Below are positions 23,045-33,935 of a stretch of DNA of 64,000 nt, piece after piece. Source of the stretch: Reticulitermes lucifugus (Eukaryota; Arthropoda; Insecta; Blattodea; Rhinotermitidae); assembly GCA_026260175.1 (NCBI GenBank), contig JAKCWW010001785.1:1-64000 (forward strand), in the 5' to 3' direction. The notes under the pieces are model-generated. The model saw only the letters and a list, made by a program, of their open reading frames with translations. It did not search any database and was not told the DNA's origin. The translations under genes were made by a program, and so were the position numbers. Every line of letters starts with the position of its first letter. Within the stretch, counting starts at the first letter, position 1.

Positions 23045-23287
23045 TTAACAATATAAAGGTGTGTTGTCCACATGCAAGCCATGGAGAGATATAAGGGGAG
23101 AAGATGTATAGCTCCATCCATTCGTAACATCGACACTAGTTTGAGGGGTGTACATCCCGACCTTTTTAGCGCCGGGTTAACCATTGAGTAGGAGGTTGGG
23201 TAGATCCCAAATAAAAATCTCTTGCACCTGCATGGAATCGAACCATGGATCGTAGCCTAGTCACTATACCGACTGAGTTATCCGGCA
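23045..23287 (-). mobile_element. Family B SINE, inverted
   Basis: Minus-strand head CCGGATAACTCAGTCGGTAT with B-box word ATGGTTCGATTCCATG. The body has TGGGATCTACCCAACCTCC. The (GGTAAAG)-type tail is degraded. It faces the copy at 22719-22990 tail to tail. Confidence 0.8.
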
Positions 23288-23466
23288 CATACTATGTATG
23301 ATATCGGTATTATCACGCCTTTATTTTTTCTTTCTGGTGTACTGTAAATCAACTTAAGGATTTGTGGAAGATCAGTGAAGAAGAAACTGACGTAGGCTAC
23401 TAACAGCACGGAAGCTGTGCATGAATATTTCAACTTGAAAATAATTCACTACTTTAGTATCAAGGA

Positions 23467-23740
23467 ACCCGGGATAATGTAGTCGTTGTGGAGAGTAGCT
23501 ACCGGTTGGACGGTCCGAGGTTCGATGCCGGGCAGAGGAAAGAGGTTTCCCCTTCTCCCAAACCGTCCAGACCGCCTCCCAGCTTCTTGTTCAATGGGTA
23601 ACGGGGTTATTTTCCGGGGTTAAAGCAGCTAGAAGTTGACCACTTAACTCCTTATAGTCCCGAGGTTAAGAATGAGTGGAGATATAATCTGCTTCCCTTA
23701 TACGCCTTCATGTCTTGTACCGGGACAACTTCACCTTTTT
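23467..23740 (+). mobile_element. Family B SINE
   Basis: The head is partly eroded (CCCGGGATAATGTAGTCG), with B-box word CGAGGTTCGATGCCGG. The body has AAACCGTCCAGACCGCC and GGGGTTAAAGCAGC, and the end is CCGAGGTTAAGAATGAGTGG. Third B copy within about 1 kb. Confidence 0.8.
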
Positions 23741-23817
23741 ACTGAAGAATCTGACAATGGCAGTAACAAATTTAAATGAGGTTGCAGATTCAAATCTTAT
23801 TGTATATTATGCTGCAT

Positions 23818-23995
23818 GTACTGGTAAGTATTGAACAACGTTTTGAATGAACATGCTGCCTTCATCTTCAGGGTCAAGCAGCCCAAGTGTTCTAGGACTG
23901 CTTGACCTTGAACATGCAAGTACTGCTGTCCTTCAAACATCTGTAAGTATTAGCGGTCGACACGAAGTTACACACCAGAAGAACTGAAACTTCTG
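23818..23995. mobile_element. Foldback family D element, both arms, eroded
   Basis: The left side has CTTCATCTTCAGGGTCAAGC. The right side has CTGCTTGACCTTGAACATGC, its inverted partner, and the outer words GTAAGTATT recur at both ends. The right side also keeps GGTCGACACG...ACACCAGAAG, the usual arm. Confidence 0.6.
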
Positions 23996-24244
23996 CAATG
24001 CCGATGACAGAATATCACATTTCACAATGAACACATTTCAACTTCGTTGAATATCCGTCTTATATCTATGCTGTCTGAGTAGCCTATATACCCAGAAATT
24101 TCGTCTCCATTGCCTGCATTATTATTGTCATATCTTTCCATCGCAAAAGCTTCATTTCTGTTTATACCTGCTGGGGTCTCGATTGTGACTCTCATTTTTT
24201 CTTATCTTTTTAAGGCTAATCGAATTAAAAAAACGATAAACGTA

Positions 24245-24370
24245 ATGTCGAGCCAAATTACCGAACCTCCTCCTGACTCAGTTCGGGAAATTTTTCGTTT
24301 TATTTACGATTACTTTTTCCTATTGCAACCAATCCGTAAAGAAGTGAACACAATTAAACAGGTGGAGTAA
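24245..24370 (+). CDS. Weak open frame, unrecognised
   Basis: From the first ATG the frame reads MSSQITEPPPDSVREIFRF and ends IRKEVNTIKQVE, 41 codons. It stays open for 45 codons upstream without an ATG. The words look protein-like but GC3 is low and there are no splice signals. Most likely chance or a relic. Confidence 0.12.
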   Translation: MSSQITEPPPDSVREIFRFIYDYFFLLQPIRKEVNTIKQVE

Positions 24371-25015
24371 AAGTGAATGTTACAAGGAACGTGAGCGAAT
24401 TGGGGTATGTAGTTACTTACAGCATTTGGGTTGCAATGAAAAAGTACCAGAAAAATGAGTTAAACTGTGGTCCATATTGCAGTATACCCCAGATTTACGG
24501 CGGCTAAGCTTGCTACCCCCCGCTTTTGTGAGTGACCTAGTAGTTAAAAAGCCCCTTAGGTTAATGGCTGGAACTCGTACTTACGACCGTAACACTCAGA
24601 AAAATCCCCAAAGCACCAGTATGAACTCAGCGCTTCCAAGTTTCACCGGTTTTTTTATGACTCAATTGATTTCCCCAGCCAATCCTTCCGCTAACTCTGT
24701 AGTAAAATAAAAGTTTGATTGTTTAGAAGAATCAATTAAAATTCCTTCAATAGAAAACCCTCTGAGTCACAGAGATTAAGATGCTTGGTGAATGGAATTT
24801 TTCGACATGCGTTTAAATATTTTTAAATACACTTTATATGCTTTTTTGTATTAAGTATTTCTTCTATTAAGTGCTTGTAAAACCATACACAACATTTGTG
24901 TTTTCATTTACTTTCGCGATAATTTTTTATTTCTGCAAAATAAAAAGTTTTGAAGGATCGAAACTCCAGTTTAAGAATTTTAAATGATGCGTAACAGTGC
25001 ATCAAGACATTAGAT

Positions 25016-25215
25016 ATGATATCAAAACCAACAAATGCACATAAGTATATGAAAGCATATTATACACACTATATACCCCCTATATGTTTCGGCCACTCAT
25101 TTAGCCATCTTCAGGGAGGTGCATTACAAAGGATAGATACATCGAAATATTACAGAAGCTTTTGAACCAATGCACGGACATAAAGTAATAAATTTTAAAA
25201 ATAATACATGATTTA
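25016..25215 (-). mobile_element. Miniature element with foldback core, partial
   Basis: Starts AAAACCAACAAATGCAC, the same terminal word as the element at 48468-48716. It contains TATATGTTTCGGCCACTCAT and then CATCTTCAGGGAGGTGC, the same centre in the opposite orientation. The similarity goes on through ATTACAGAAGC and CAATGCAC. The second terminal repeat is lost. Confidence 0.65.
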
Positions 25216-25266
25216 AAAATATATATTAAAAATTAAAATACAGATAAAAATATTTGTGATGTTTCT

Positions 25267-25324
25267 AATGGGTAACGAATAGTATGTATGTGATTTACTA
25301 CATACGTACTGTTCGTTACCCATT
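25267..25324. repeat. Near-perfect hairpin, 25-base arms
   Basis: AATGGGTAACGAATAGTATG(TATGT), eight bases, then (ACATA)CGTACTGTTCGTTACCCATT. Arms differ at two positions, and both mismatches become G:U pairs in a transcript of the plus strand. The loop is GATTTACT. It could be a template-switch palindrome, a relic of a foldback element, or a small-RNA precursor-like hairpin. Confidence 0.85.
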
Positions 25325-25522
25325 GGAATCATGCCTCTCCATTAAGTGAGATCTGTTGTTGGCGTCTGTTAGAAATAGTCAATAAACCCACGACAGCAGT
25401 CCCGAGCACGTTGTTCAATGAATTGTATTGAAATTCTATACAATAATAAGGGGAGTAAACACGTATGTCTAATTTTAAATAATGAAATTTAAAGCAGTCC
25501 AGGAATTCTTATTGTAATATTT

Positions 25523-25645
25523 ATCCCTGAAGATGAAGCACTACGATTATTCGAAATGTCGGTAACTGTTCACTAGTCGACACGGCGTAACATTCCGAAT
25601 GACATCAGTCTTCACGAAAAGCGTTGTGAAAAGCTCAAATATTGC
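25523..25645 (+). mobile_element. Foldback family D element, one arm
   Basis: CCCTGAAGATGAAGCACTAC, then TTCGAAATGTCGGTAACTG, GACACGGCGTAACATTCCG and GCGTTGTGAAAAGCTCAAA. Same variant as the copies at 4.2 and 58.1 kb. Confidence 0.7.
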
Positions 25646-27055
25646 AGTCGGATCGTTACATATAATCCTGTTTGTCCGAAACTGGTTTGTGTAAAGGATT
25701 TAGAAGGGAAGTTACAGAATCCTATGCTCTTTATATTTTTTTACCAACTTAAAACAAGAAACAAAGAGTTCTTACTTCCTCGTTCTAAGTACATTATGAA
25801 GCTCAATCCAGTGGGTCATGAACTTGAAAATTTTTAGGATATTTCAGAGGTACAACAAAATCAAAATTTCATTTCTTTGGATAGACGTATATTCTAGTAA
25901 TGATCCAGGGAAATGTTTATGTTACGTTCTTCATACATATTTATTCTCTCTGTGCAGAGACAATATAGCTTAGAGAGACCTGTGTAGCAAGGAACTGGAG
26001 TTTAACATTTATATTTTAGATATATTCGCCTCTAGATGTTCTGATTTTCTGTGCAAATAAGGACACATTTATCTATGTAAATTGAAGTTTTATAAAAAAT
26101 GTCGTCCGTTTATGCTTTTGCTTCCTTAACAATACACTAAGAAATAACCTTGTGTGAAATAATTTTCAATAATTATAACATGAGGAATACATTTGAAAGT
26201 TTATTATACATTCATTTATTATGTGCGTTCACTTTCTACAGGTATAAAGTAAAATTTTATTTCGTTATTGCAGAGATGGGAAAAACACTCCAGTAATGAA
26301 CTAAACGAACACGAAATATGATCCATAGCGATGGAGAACAGTGTTAATGCAGCAAAGATACTTGGTTATGGCAGAGAGGTGCGTTCCAATGCAGAGAGGA
26401 AATATTTGGTATCAACATCAAACATATCGTATGTTTATGCACTGACGTTTTTATTTGGAGAAAAAATTTAGTAAACATTGAAGTGGAAGAAAGTAAAAAC
26501 CAGTGATCGTAATTCATTTTATTAAGAGACAAAGTTACCTCAGATTGTAAACGAAGAAGGATTTTGTATCACGGTGCATTCATGTATGAAGCAAATGCTT
26601 AGAAGTCTTCGCTAAATTGACAGTTCATCATCTTATGACGACAGGAAGCAGGTGTGCTTTTTTTAATAATCCCATCAAATAAACACTTACAATTGCCTAT
26701 AATGCTGTATTATTCTCTGAGAAGGCAGATACTTGTGTTTATATGAAGATATTTGTATGAGGATCTTAATAATTTATGAAAGTGTTTATATCTTCTAAGG
26801 AACTGAAAATATGCCATGTAGCATGAGTGAATAGAGGACATTCTTTGCTTCTTTAAGCGAAGTGAATGGAAGTGCCATTAGGACGATATAAAGTGCTGTG
26901 AATTTACGAACACTCTGTTGATGATACTCTTTGAACTGGAGGTCTGAGTTAGAAGAAATCCCTAGTGTCGAAGAGTTTTCGCAAAATTATATTTTCGTAT
27001 AAATATATTACAGTGCTTTTATAAAGAGACTTAGCGAAGTGCCCGTTTTGTAAAA
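25646..27055. other. No feature recognised
   Basis: AT-rich throughout, with short frames only. The last 60 bases could be a 5' leader if the next entry is a first coding exon (AAATATATTACAG at about 27.01 kb is acceptor-like). Confidence 0.45.
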
Positions 27056-27318
27056 ATGACTGACATGACGTCTTGTGGTCTGGACATTGAGAGGGTTCGG
27101 AGGGAGATTCTCCTCGGTGGGCGGGGACGTCGGGCTTGTAGCGAGCAGGGCCCCGGCCCCTCGCACCATCTCTGGGGTTACGGTGGACGGCGAAGTCCCT
27201 GGTGCAAGAAGCGAACATCAGCTCCACAGATGGGAACGCAGACTTTCAGCACCACAATCAGGACAGCTCTCATTTTGCGCAGCAGGCGATCTTGGCCTGT
27301 CGCTCCACAGCCGCGGAG
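27056..27318 (+). CDS. Candidate GC-rich exon with GTAAGC donor, frame uncertain
   Basis: An isolated GC- and CpG-rich island in AT-rich surroundings ends in GCCGCGGAG|GTAAGC, a good donor. The ATG at 27056 lies in an AAAAATGACTG context and opens 87 codons (MTDMTSCGLDIERVRREILL). A second frame from about 27139 reads more like protein (EANISSTDGNADFQ, HFAQQAILACRSTAAE) and also ends at the donor. The two frames cannot both be used without a shift. No family was recognised. It may be a first coding exon, a noncoding exon or a promoter-linked CpG island. Confidence 0.35.
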
Positions 27319-27487
27319 GTAAGCTAGCAAACTATTCTTGTGATGTCATGGTCGTATACTCTCTAAACTGATGTTCTTATGCATATATCTCGCATGATTA
27401 TGCACGGATTATGCTTTTCAGAGGCCTGTTGTCTTTAATGAAGTTCTTACACAGTAACCCTTAGTATAATACCGCCCTATATTGCAA

Positions 27488-27755
27488 TAATACGGCGCAG
27501 TTGGTTGAGGCACTGCGCTACAAGCCGGAAGGTCGCGGGTTCGATTCCCAATGGGGTCATTGACTTAATCTTTCCGGCCGCACTATGGCCCTGGGATCGA
27601 CTCAGCCACTTACAGAAATGAGTACCAGGTTATCTTCTGGGGGTAAAGGCTGTCGGTGCTTAGGGCTGACAATCTTGCCACCTTCATGTGCCGATTGTCT
27701 AGAAATTCGGGTAGCCTCAACCTCCTGGAGCCCTCCTAAGGGCTTGTCCAGGCCT
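27488..27755 (+). mobile_element. Family C tRNA-derived SINE
   Basis: Head CGGCGCAGTTGGTTGAGGCA with B-box word CGCGGGTTCGATTCCCAA. The body has CCGGCCGCACTATGG, GAGTACCAGG, a GGGGTAAAGGC word and CACCTTCATGTGCCGATTG, and it ends near GGCTTGTCCAGGCC. Shares the layout of family B but a different head and tail. Confidence 0.85.
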
Positions 27756-29486
27756 ATGTGTCTCAAGATGGTTATTAGGAAATGACGATTGAAGTTAATT
27801 GGAGATTTCTCTCTGTTGTGATAACATTAAGTTCTTATCTTCATCATAATCATCTTCATGGGTTAGATGGGCTAATAAAGACATGAACTCCTATTTCAGT
27901 GGAGTTTCGCAAAGCGATATTTGGAAATTTTAAATTCTCAATGGGAACGTTTCCCAGCTCTTTTAACTCAGCCAATCAGCTGAGCTACCCACGGGCTGTA
28001 TTACATTTACCTAGGCTTCTTATCTAAGTTAAACCCTTTAAAAATGAGGTTAACCTGTGTTACACTTAAGTATTCAGTTCGTACCGAGCCGTAAATACAC
28101 TTTATCTCGATTACAAGAATCAACCATTTCACCAATCACCTGATTAATTTTAGACGCATTACCATCCTTGCGGACCGCCTATTAAAATCGCAGTTTCTTT
28201 CCGACCGCCCATCCGTCTCCATTTTAAGGGCATATCAACTCAGGAATGACTGCAAAATTTTAATAGACTTTGATGTTAGAGATGTGATCTGACATATTTG
28301 ATCTGCGTGTTTCAGTTCCGTTAAAATACTTTAAATATGATGGGAGGTTCACATAAAGGCCTATGTGTGAACTGCGCTTCTCTCAAGCCTAAGCAGGATT
28401 AGGATGTAGACCTGCCTATCCTCCCACTCGTAAAACAAGGAGTTACATTACATTGAAGAGAGTTCTGTTTTGATGTATTAGTTTAGTGCTGCAGTAAACT
28501 ATGAATTTTCAGCCTTACTTTTCTCTTTCATTACACACACTATTTTCTTAATATTATAGCAAGGACGCTACAATCGAACAGCATGCTATTGCTAGTATAG
28601 TCATAAAACATACAGCGTGTTTGTTTAAAGAGTTGGAAATACATTTAATATCCTGACGTTTATCTTTGTGTTGCTTGAAATTATGAATATTTAACAATCA
28701 GAAATTGGGAAAATCTAGAAGCAATAACAGAGTGAAAGCACCAAAATGCTAACAGGCGTTTCCCACCTTGTTTAAAGTTTGTTCCAAGAACTAATTGCAA
28801 CGTTTGCAGACCCTACACTGCAGCTATTTTAACCATGTCAAGCAGGAACAGTTTACATAATAAAAGTAAGACTAGATGGGCGCACAAAATAAAATGAATT
28901 TTGTTTCAGTGTATCCTGTGGAAACACCAGCTGACAGTCTGGAACAAACTACTTTTTCCTGTATTTTACTAAGCATTCTCCATGTTGGAAAATTACTGAA
29001 ATTGAAGTTGTGGAGTTTAAACACATATATATATTACAAAAAGAAGTACTCGTTCTTCGCCCGGGTTATTATTGCATTTCTTCGCAACATCGCAGTATAG
29101 TGGAGATAACATATTAAAGAAGGTTTGGCACTCAAAATAAGAAGTCAGGTTGATGACACAAGGAGGCCTTCACTCAAACAGTCAAGACTGATCTTATGTT
29201 AATCTAAAACTAGTCTGAAATATTTAGTCTGGCCATATTTGTAATATCTAATTTACACTCTTTCCATTGGATTTACATTTTTGGCCACCTGTTCCAGCTG
29301 AACGAAAACTCCTCATAGCCACACCAATTTAGTTCACTTCTACATTTACGTGTCTTCGTGTTATCATTTGGTATCTAAATTTCTGAGTACACCACCCCGT
29401 ATTTTCACCGTGCTATATTTAAATAAATGTTTAAACGAACCTGAATGTCGGGGCGGATCTGTAGCAGCTAATCCTAGAGTTGGAAG
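27756..29486. other. No gene; one weak tRNA-like piece
   Basis: At about 27935-28000, minus strand, GTGGGTAGCTCAGCTGATTG resembles an A box, but no B box follows at the right distance. It may be a SINE head fragment. The rest is AT-rich without recognised features. Confidence 0.4.
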
Positions 29487-29488
29487 TA

Positions 29489-29714
29489 CAGGGTAATCGA
29501 AAAGTCAGTGTTTACACGTACCACGTAATAGAGCACTGTAACCACAGATAATAAAAATTGCACAAATGTGCAAGTGGTGTTATGTTCACGATCTGCAGGT
29601 TGTCGATTTTGCCAATTGTGGTGCTGCGTCAATGGGCTGTGCCAGTTCTAGGTCTTGCATTACTACATAACCACCGTGGTAGTAGCAACTCCACAGTGAA
29701 TTTTTAACGCCCTG
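29489..29714. mobile_element. Tc1/mariner-like miniature element
   Basis: Starts CAGGGTAATCGAAAAGTCAG and ends, read inward on the minus strand, CAGGGCGTTAAAAATTCACT. It is flanked on both sides by TA, the target duplication of this superfamily. 226 bases, far too short for a transposase. Terminal repeats are moderately diverged, so it is not recent. Confidence 0.6.
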
Positions 29715-29754
29715 TAGGAGAAGAATAAAGCAATAGTAATATTCTCATAAAAGG

Positions 29755-30052
29755 TAAAAAAGGCGAAGGTAAAAAGTTTACCCTAGAACAGGCCATGAAG
29801 GTTCAGGAAGCAAAAAAGAAAAAGGTACAGATGTACTCTTTCTTTAACCTCAGCGCTAGGTGGGGATGGGTGGTCAACGCCACGCCCCGTCGCTTTACCT
29901 CTGAGAAAGAAACCCGATACCCACTGTACAGGAGGCTGCGTGCGCCCCAGGGCCGATCTGGACGGATGAGGAAAATCTCGCCTCCACCGAGACTCGATCC
30001 CCGGACCATCCAACCCGTAGCGAGTCGCTATACCGACTACGCTGTCCCGACC
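29755..30052 (-). mobile_element. Family B SINE, near full length
   Basis: Minus-strand head GTCGGGACAGCGTAGTCGGT (with TATAGCGACTCGC) and B-box-like GGGGATCGAGTCTC. The body has ATCCGTCCAGATCGGCCC and AGGTAAAGCGACGGGGCG, and the tail GAGGTTAAAGAAAGAG. A short GGTAAAC...GGTAAAG word lies at its 3' end. The open frames on both strands are SINE-derived. Confidence 0.85.
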
Positions 30053-32269
30053 CACAGTGAGACACTCATATATTTAAAGATAGAATTTTGAATCGCTATT
30101 GAAATCGCATCCATAAAATATGTTGCAATGCGCGCATATTACTGTAACATATCTTGTTACCTTGCATATTGGAAGGAGTAGGGTACAAATTCCGTATGTG
30201 TTTGCCCTATATTAGGTCTGCGGTGAAGAGCACTAGAGCTAGATGTACAATTCCACGTGTATCATGTGTCAGTATTTTGTACGAATTCGGTGTTTGAGAT
30301 AACTGATAACCTTAGTTTGAGGTTCATATAAAAGGCATTAAATTGTTCTGACACCACTGATTTTATATTTGCCTCAATACCTTTTAACAGAGGATGTCAC
30401 GTACGAAATGTAATCGAAGTATTTTCAATAATGTAGTGGCTGAAGCACACGGACAAGTATACAGAGACAACTTCCACATTACATATTTATTTGAGTTGTG
30501 TCGTACAAACACGCAGAAAGAAATAATATTGAAAATTACGTAATTAATGTTCGCATTTTATTTTTAAGTCCCTTTTATTGTTTCTGTTGAAGTCTTGGGT
30601 AGATTAATATTACGAGATGTGCCCATAATGCCTCAGGAGTTGCGTCAGCGAAACTGCTTTGTATTTTAAAAATGCTTGTAACTGCAGCTCTGTGTGTCAT
30701 AGAAAGTCTAAATGAAATTTCAAGGCGAACTTCTCTTTGTATTTTGTTCTGTGTAAATGTTACATCTTGATTAAAGTATTCCGTGCCGGTCACGGGGACA
30801 CCCCAATTCCCTCTGCAGCTTGCTGTCTATCATTCACTAATAAACGGCACGGGGATGGCAGAACTTATATAAAGGAGCGGCGAAATGAAATGCGAATGGA
30901 ATGACACTGCGTACAAAGGGGATAGTCGCATTTGCGTACAGTTATATGCCGTACAAATGTTCAGCTGCAGATGTAAGGAATGTTAAAGCAATTAAATTAC
31001 CATGATATTAACAATAGCCACGTTGCATGTTAGATAATGAAAAAGCGAACGCAGTTATTCTGAAAACCCCAACGTTTTTAGTATTTTAATACCTTGGGGG
31101 GTATATTCTCCCTTTCTGATGGGATCACGAGTCACCGGGATAAAAACTAATTGAAACTTCATTGTACTTTATTAAGAATAGTACTAATTTATTAGTGATT
31201 GCAAACACGTTAATATAGCCTACTAATTAAATTTTCCTTAACAGAGTTACAGGTTATTTGCTTAAAATTAAATATTTAATTTAGGCGGTAATATTTGCCC
31301 GTTATGGGGGGCAGCAATATATTAAAAACTGCATTCCGTTTGTGGTCTGAGAACGCCAGCTTAATTTTTTATGTGTGGTTTATTCAAGATACTGTAATAG
31401 TTTAAATTATATTGCGATGAAGGCTACGATAGTAGTGAGTAATGCATTTGAAGTCATGTAGAGGGGATCACTTATGGCTAAACGTGAGATACCATCCCGG
31501 CGTTATGTACAGCCTGAGATAAATAAAGATAAATCTCAGTAAGTATGTACGTTCTCCGGAATAAGAACTGAATCCTAGATATACCAAATACGAAGAAGAA
31601 TTTAGACAATGGACTGCGTCATGCCGTAATCCACATCTTAAATCTGTAATGGTTTATTATAACAATGTTGCGTTGAATATTGTCCATCCTAGGTCTGGCT
31701 GTGCTGTCGACTGCAGGTGGTTATTTCGAAAAGTCTTGTAACTACAATAAATGCAGGCCTATGTCTATATCGGTGGTATAGTAGTATTCCAACTCTTTAA
31801 CATCTGTAGAACCCATGTGACTAAATGCGATTTTTACGGAAACCCTATAAACTAAAAGAGTACATTTCGAATCCCAAAGCCAAATAAAACTTTTTAAAAC
31901 AAATATGTTTATTGAAAAAATAATATGTATTTATGAGAGACAAAATTTTACCATTGATTATTTACACTGAAAACAAACCCAGCGCTGACTATGTACAAAG
32001 ATGGGGAGAAAAATAAGTAAACGCAATTGAAAATTATCAAAATTGCATTGATCGAATTCTTTGCACAGGAAGTGTACTTGCGTGACCACTGACAGTTGCC
32101 CGTGGAACCGGGTCTTTGCCGAACGCACTTTGAATACAATCCTCTAGACTACTTGTGCTCTCCGACTGCATAAACGCATGCGCAGTCACGGTTGTTATAG
32201 GTCCCAACACGAACGCCCATTGATCACCCGAACTCTGGAATGGATGGATGGATTATAGGTTATTTATTA
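30053..32269. other. No gene recognised
   Basis: AT-rich, except for a short richer patch at 30.78-30.97 kb. That patch contains CCGTGCCG (30.78 kb) and CGGCACGG (30.85 kb) as an 8-base inverted pair and a TATA-like word. Nothing else is recognisable. Confidence 0.45.
30866..30875 (+). promoter_or_regulatory. TATA-box-like word
   Basis: TATATAAAGG stands 5' of a GCGGCG patch. In AT-rich DNA such words arise by chance and no transcript is evident downstream, so support is weak. Confidence 0.12.
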
Positions 32270-32520
32270 AATAACTACAGCGACTAAGCTACGGACTGAA
32301 CGACTAAGAAATCGTGGTTCGATTCCGGGCACAGGTAAAGAAATCTACGAAACGTCCAAATTGACTCTGTGGCCCAAACAGTTACACATTCAGTGAGTGC
32401 AGGGGTCCTTCCCTGGTAGTAAAGCTGCTGAGGCGTGAAGTTGACCATCCACCCCCATCTAGTGCCGAGGATAAGAATACTGGAGTTATGCCTTCACGCA
32501 TCCTATTTATCTTCATGTTG
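32270..32520 (+). mobile_element. Family B SINE, eroded head
   Basis: Head remnant AGCTACGGACTGAACGAC with B-box word CGTGGTTCGATTCCGGG. The body has GTAGTAAAGCTGCTGAGGCG and CACCCCCATCTAGTGCCG, and the tail GAGGATAAGAATACTGGAG. A GGAT run lies just before it. Confidence 0.8.
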
Positions 32521-32756
32521 TGTAGAGGTTCAAATTCAGGGTTCAATGAAGCGGTGTTACTGCAGCGATTATTGAGCTTAAGACTATACATTAGAGGATG
32601 ATCGAGTGTGGCGAACTTAATAACATCCGAAAAGGATCGGCCATGACAGTTTTTCTCCTGAAAGGACTGAGGAACTACAAAAACTCCGTCAGGATGGACT
32701 GTGTTATGGACGGAATTCCAAACCGACACCCTTCAAATATAAATAAAAGACATTAC

Positions 32757-32937
32757 AATTTAGGTGCGTTTGCAAAATGGCGAAAAATCGACTATTAGCT
32801 TCGTCATGTCTGCTGTCTGTCGATCCGTCTGTCCGTCTGTCTGTCCTCATGGAGCACCTCAGCTCCCACCGGACGGATTTTCACGAAATTTGATATTTGA
32901 GTATTTTTCGAACATATGTCGAAAACAATTGAAAGGG
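32757..32937 (+). mobile_element. End fragment of the long-armed element family
   Basis: TTAGGTGCGTTTGCAAAATG, then CGACTATTAGCTTCGTCATG, a (GTCT)n part and CAGCTCCCACCGGACGG, match the outer part of the arms at 20.05 and 22.4 kb. A family C SINE begins right after, and the arm does not resume beyond it, so part was lost. Confidence 0.75.
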
Positions 32938-33214
32938 CAAGCGGTGGCGCAGCTGGTTGAGGCACTGCGCTACAAGCCGGAAGGTGGCGGCTTCGATTCC
33001 TGATGGTATCATTGGAATTTTTCATCGACATATGGACCTGGGGTCGGCTCAGCCTCTAACAAAAATGAGTACCGGGAATACTTCCTGGGGCGTAAAGGCG
33101 GCCGGTGCGTAGGGCTGAGAACCTTACCACCTTCATGTGCCTATTGTCTAGATATTCTGGGAGCCTCAACCTCTTGGAACCTTCAGGGCCTGTCCAGCCC
33201 GGTATAAGGATTGT
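32938..33214 (+). mobile_element. Family C SINE beside the arm fragment
   Basis: Head GGTGGCGCAGCTGGTTGAGG with B-box-like GGCTTCGATTCCTG. The body has CGTAAAGGCGGCCGGTGCG and CACCTTCATGTGCCTATTG. Good match to the copies at 27.5 and 42.8 kb. No clear target duplication is seen, which fits a rearranged right side. Confidence 0.85.
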
Positions 33215-33405
33215 TTTACATATTGTATCCATAAAGTTATCCATTTCTACTTGACATTTCTTATTGCACAATTCTTGTTTAATGGCTTTCGTTCTGCATG
33301 CTATTTCCTGAACCTCTGAACAAACATTAATCTGCACGTCGGATTGTAAGGAAGTATACTTGAAATTATATACATCCTTTCTTTCTTCTTGGACTTCTTG
33401 ACCCT
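33215..33405 (-). CDS. Unrecognised open block, minus strand
   Basis: About 60 codons are open from the foldback element at 33.4 kb down to the SINE at 33.21 kb. Words include EERKDVYNFKYTSLQSDVQI and VCSEVQEIACRTKAIKQE, then ELCNKKCQVEMDNFMDTIC. Codon choice and the Lys/Glu/Cys-rich make-up look protein-like. It has no start, acceptor or clear donor (AT|GTAAAA is a weak one). It could be a transposon-coded remnant linked to the foldback family or a cut host exon. No motif recognised. Confidence 0.22.
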
Positions 33406-33500
33406 TGAAGATGAGACCAATATGTTGGCCCGAAACGTCGGCACAGAACTACCACTCAACGCTCCATAATATCCCAGAAGGGCGCAAATGTCACCCTGGT
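33392..33500 (+). mobile_element. Foldback family D element, one arm
   Basis: CTTGACCCTTGAAGATGAGA, then CCCGAAACGTCGGCACAGAA and CATAATATCCCAGAAGGGCG. Same order as D1 and D3. The left arm is missing. Confidence 0.7.
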
Positions 33501-33935
33501 TTGCTTTCGCAGAAAGGTTTTAGTTATCCCGCATTACACCTGTCCCTACACAAATTTAGGTTGCGTGTTTTGGTCAAAGCACTGCGCGCGGTCTCATTGC
33601 TCCCTATGCATTTTGACATCCCCTCTCTCTCTACCAACATTTCGGTCTCGTGTGGTGTTCGTAGCACTATGCGCCGTCTCGTTGCTCCACATACAATTTG
33701 GCTGTCCGTATGTTCCTGTAAAAAACTTCATCTGTTGTAGTGTTCATAGCACTTTCGTTGTCTCATTACGCCTGGTTAACTTTCGCTCTCCGCCTGTCCC
33801 TGTAAACAGCTTTGCCTCGTGCAGTGTTTCTAGCAGTTTGGGGCTGTCTTATTGCCCCGCGTTAACTATGGCACTGAGCCTCCCCAAGCCAATATGTCTG
33901 TCCGGTGTATTGGTCATATCAGTGTCTTGTGTAAT
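33500..33935 (+). repeat. Degraded tandem array, about 85-base period
   Basis: Units begin with TGTTT or TGTTC followed by a GCAC or GCAG word at about 33566, 33656, 33741, 33825 and 33906 (TGTATT), so spacings are 90, 85, 84 and 81. Each carries a CTCATTGC-like word and a CCTGTCCCTG or CCTGTAAA word. One more half unit precedes. One frame is open throughout (33565-33978), giving a loose repeat of about 28 residues with CSV and PVPV words. Whether it was ever coding is unknown. Confidence 0.6.

Noticed and set aside
24477-24710. 77-codon plus-strand gene
   Set aside because: No splice signals, no motif and ordinary composition for a chance frame.
29783-30091. Open frames of 68-98 codons on both strands
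   Set aside because: They coincide with a family B SINE and are open on both strands in overlapping frames.
30866-30875. Pol II promoter
   Set aside because: TATA-like words are frequent in AT-rich DNA and there is no transcript or coding sequence downstream.
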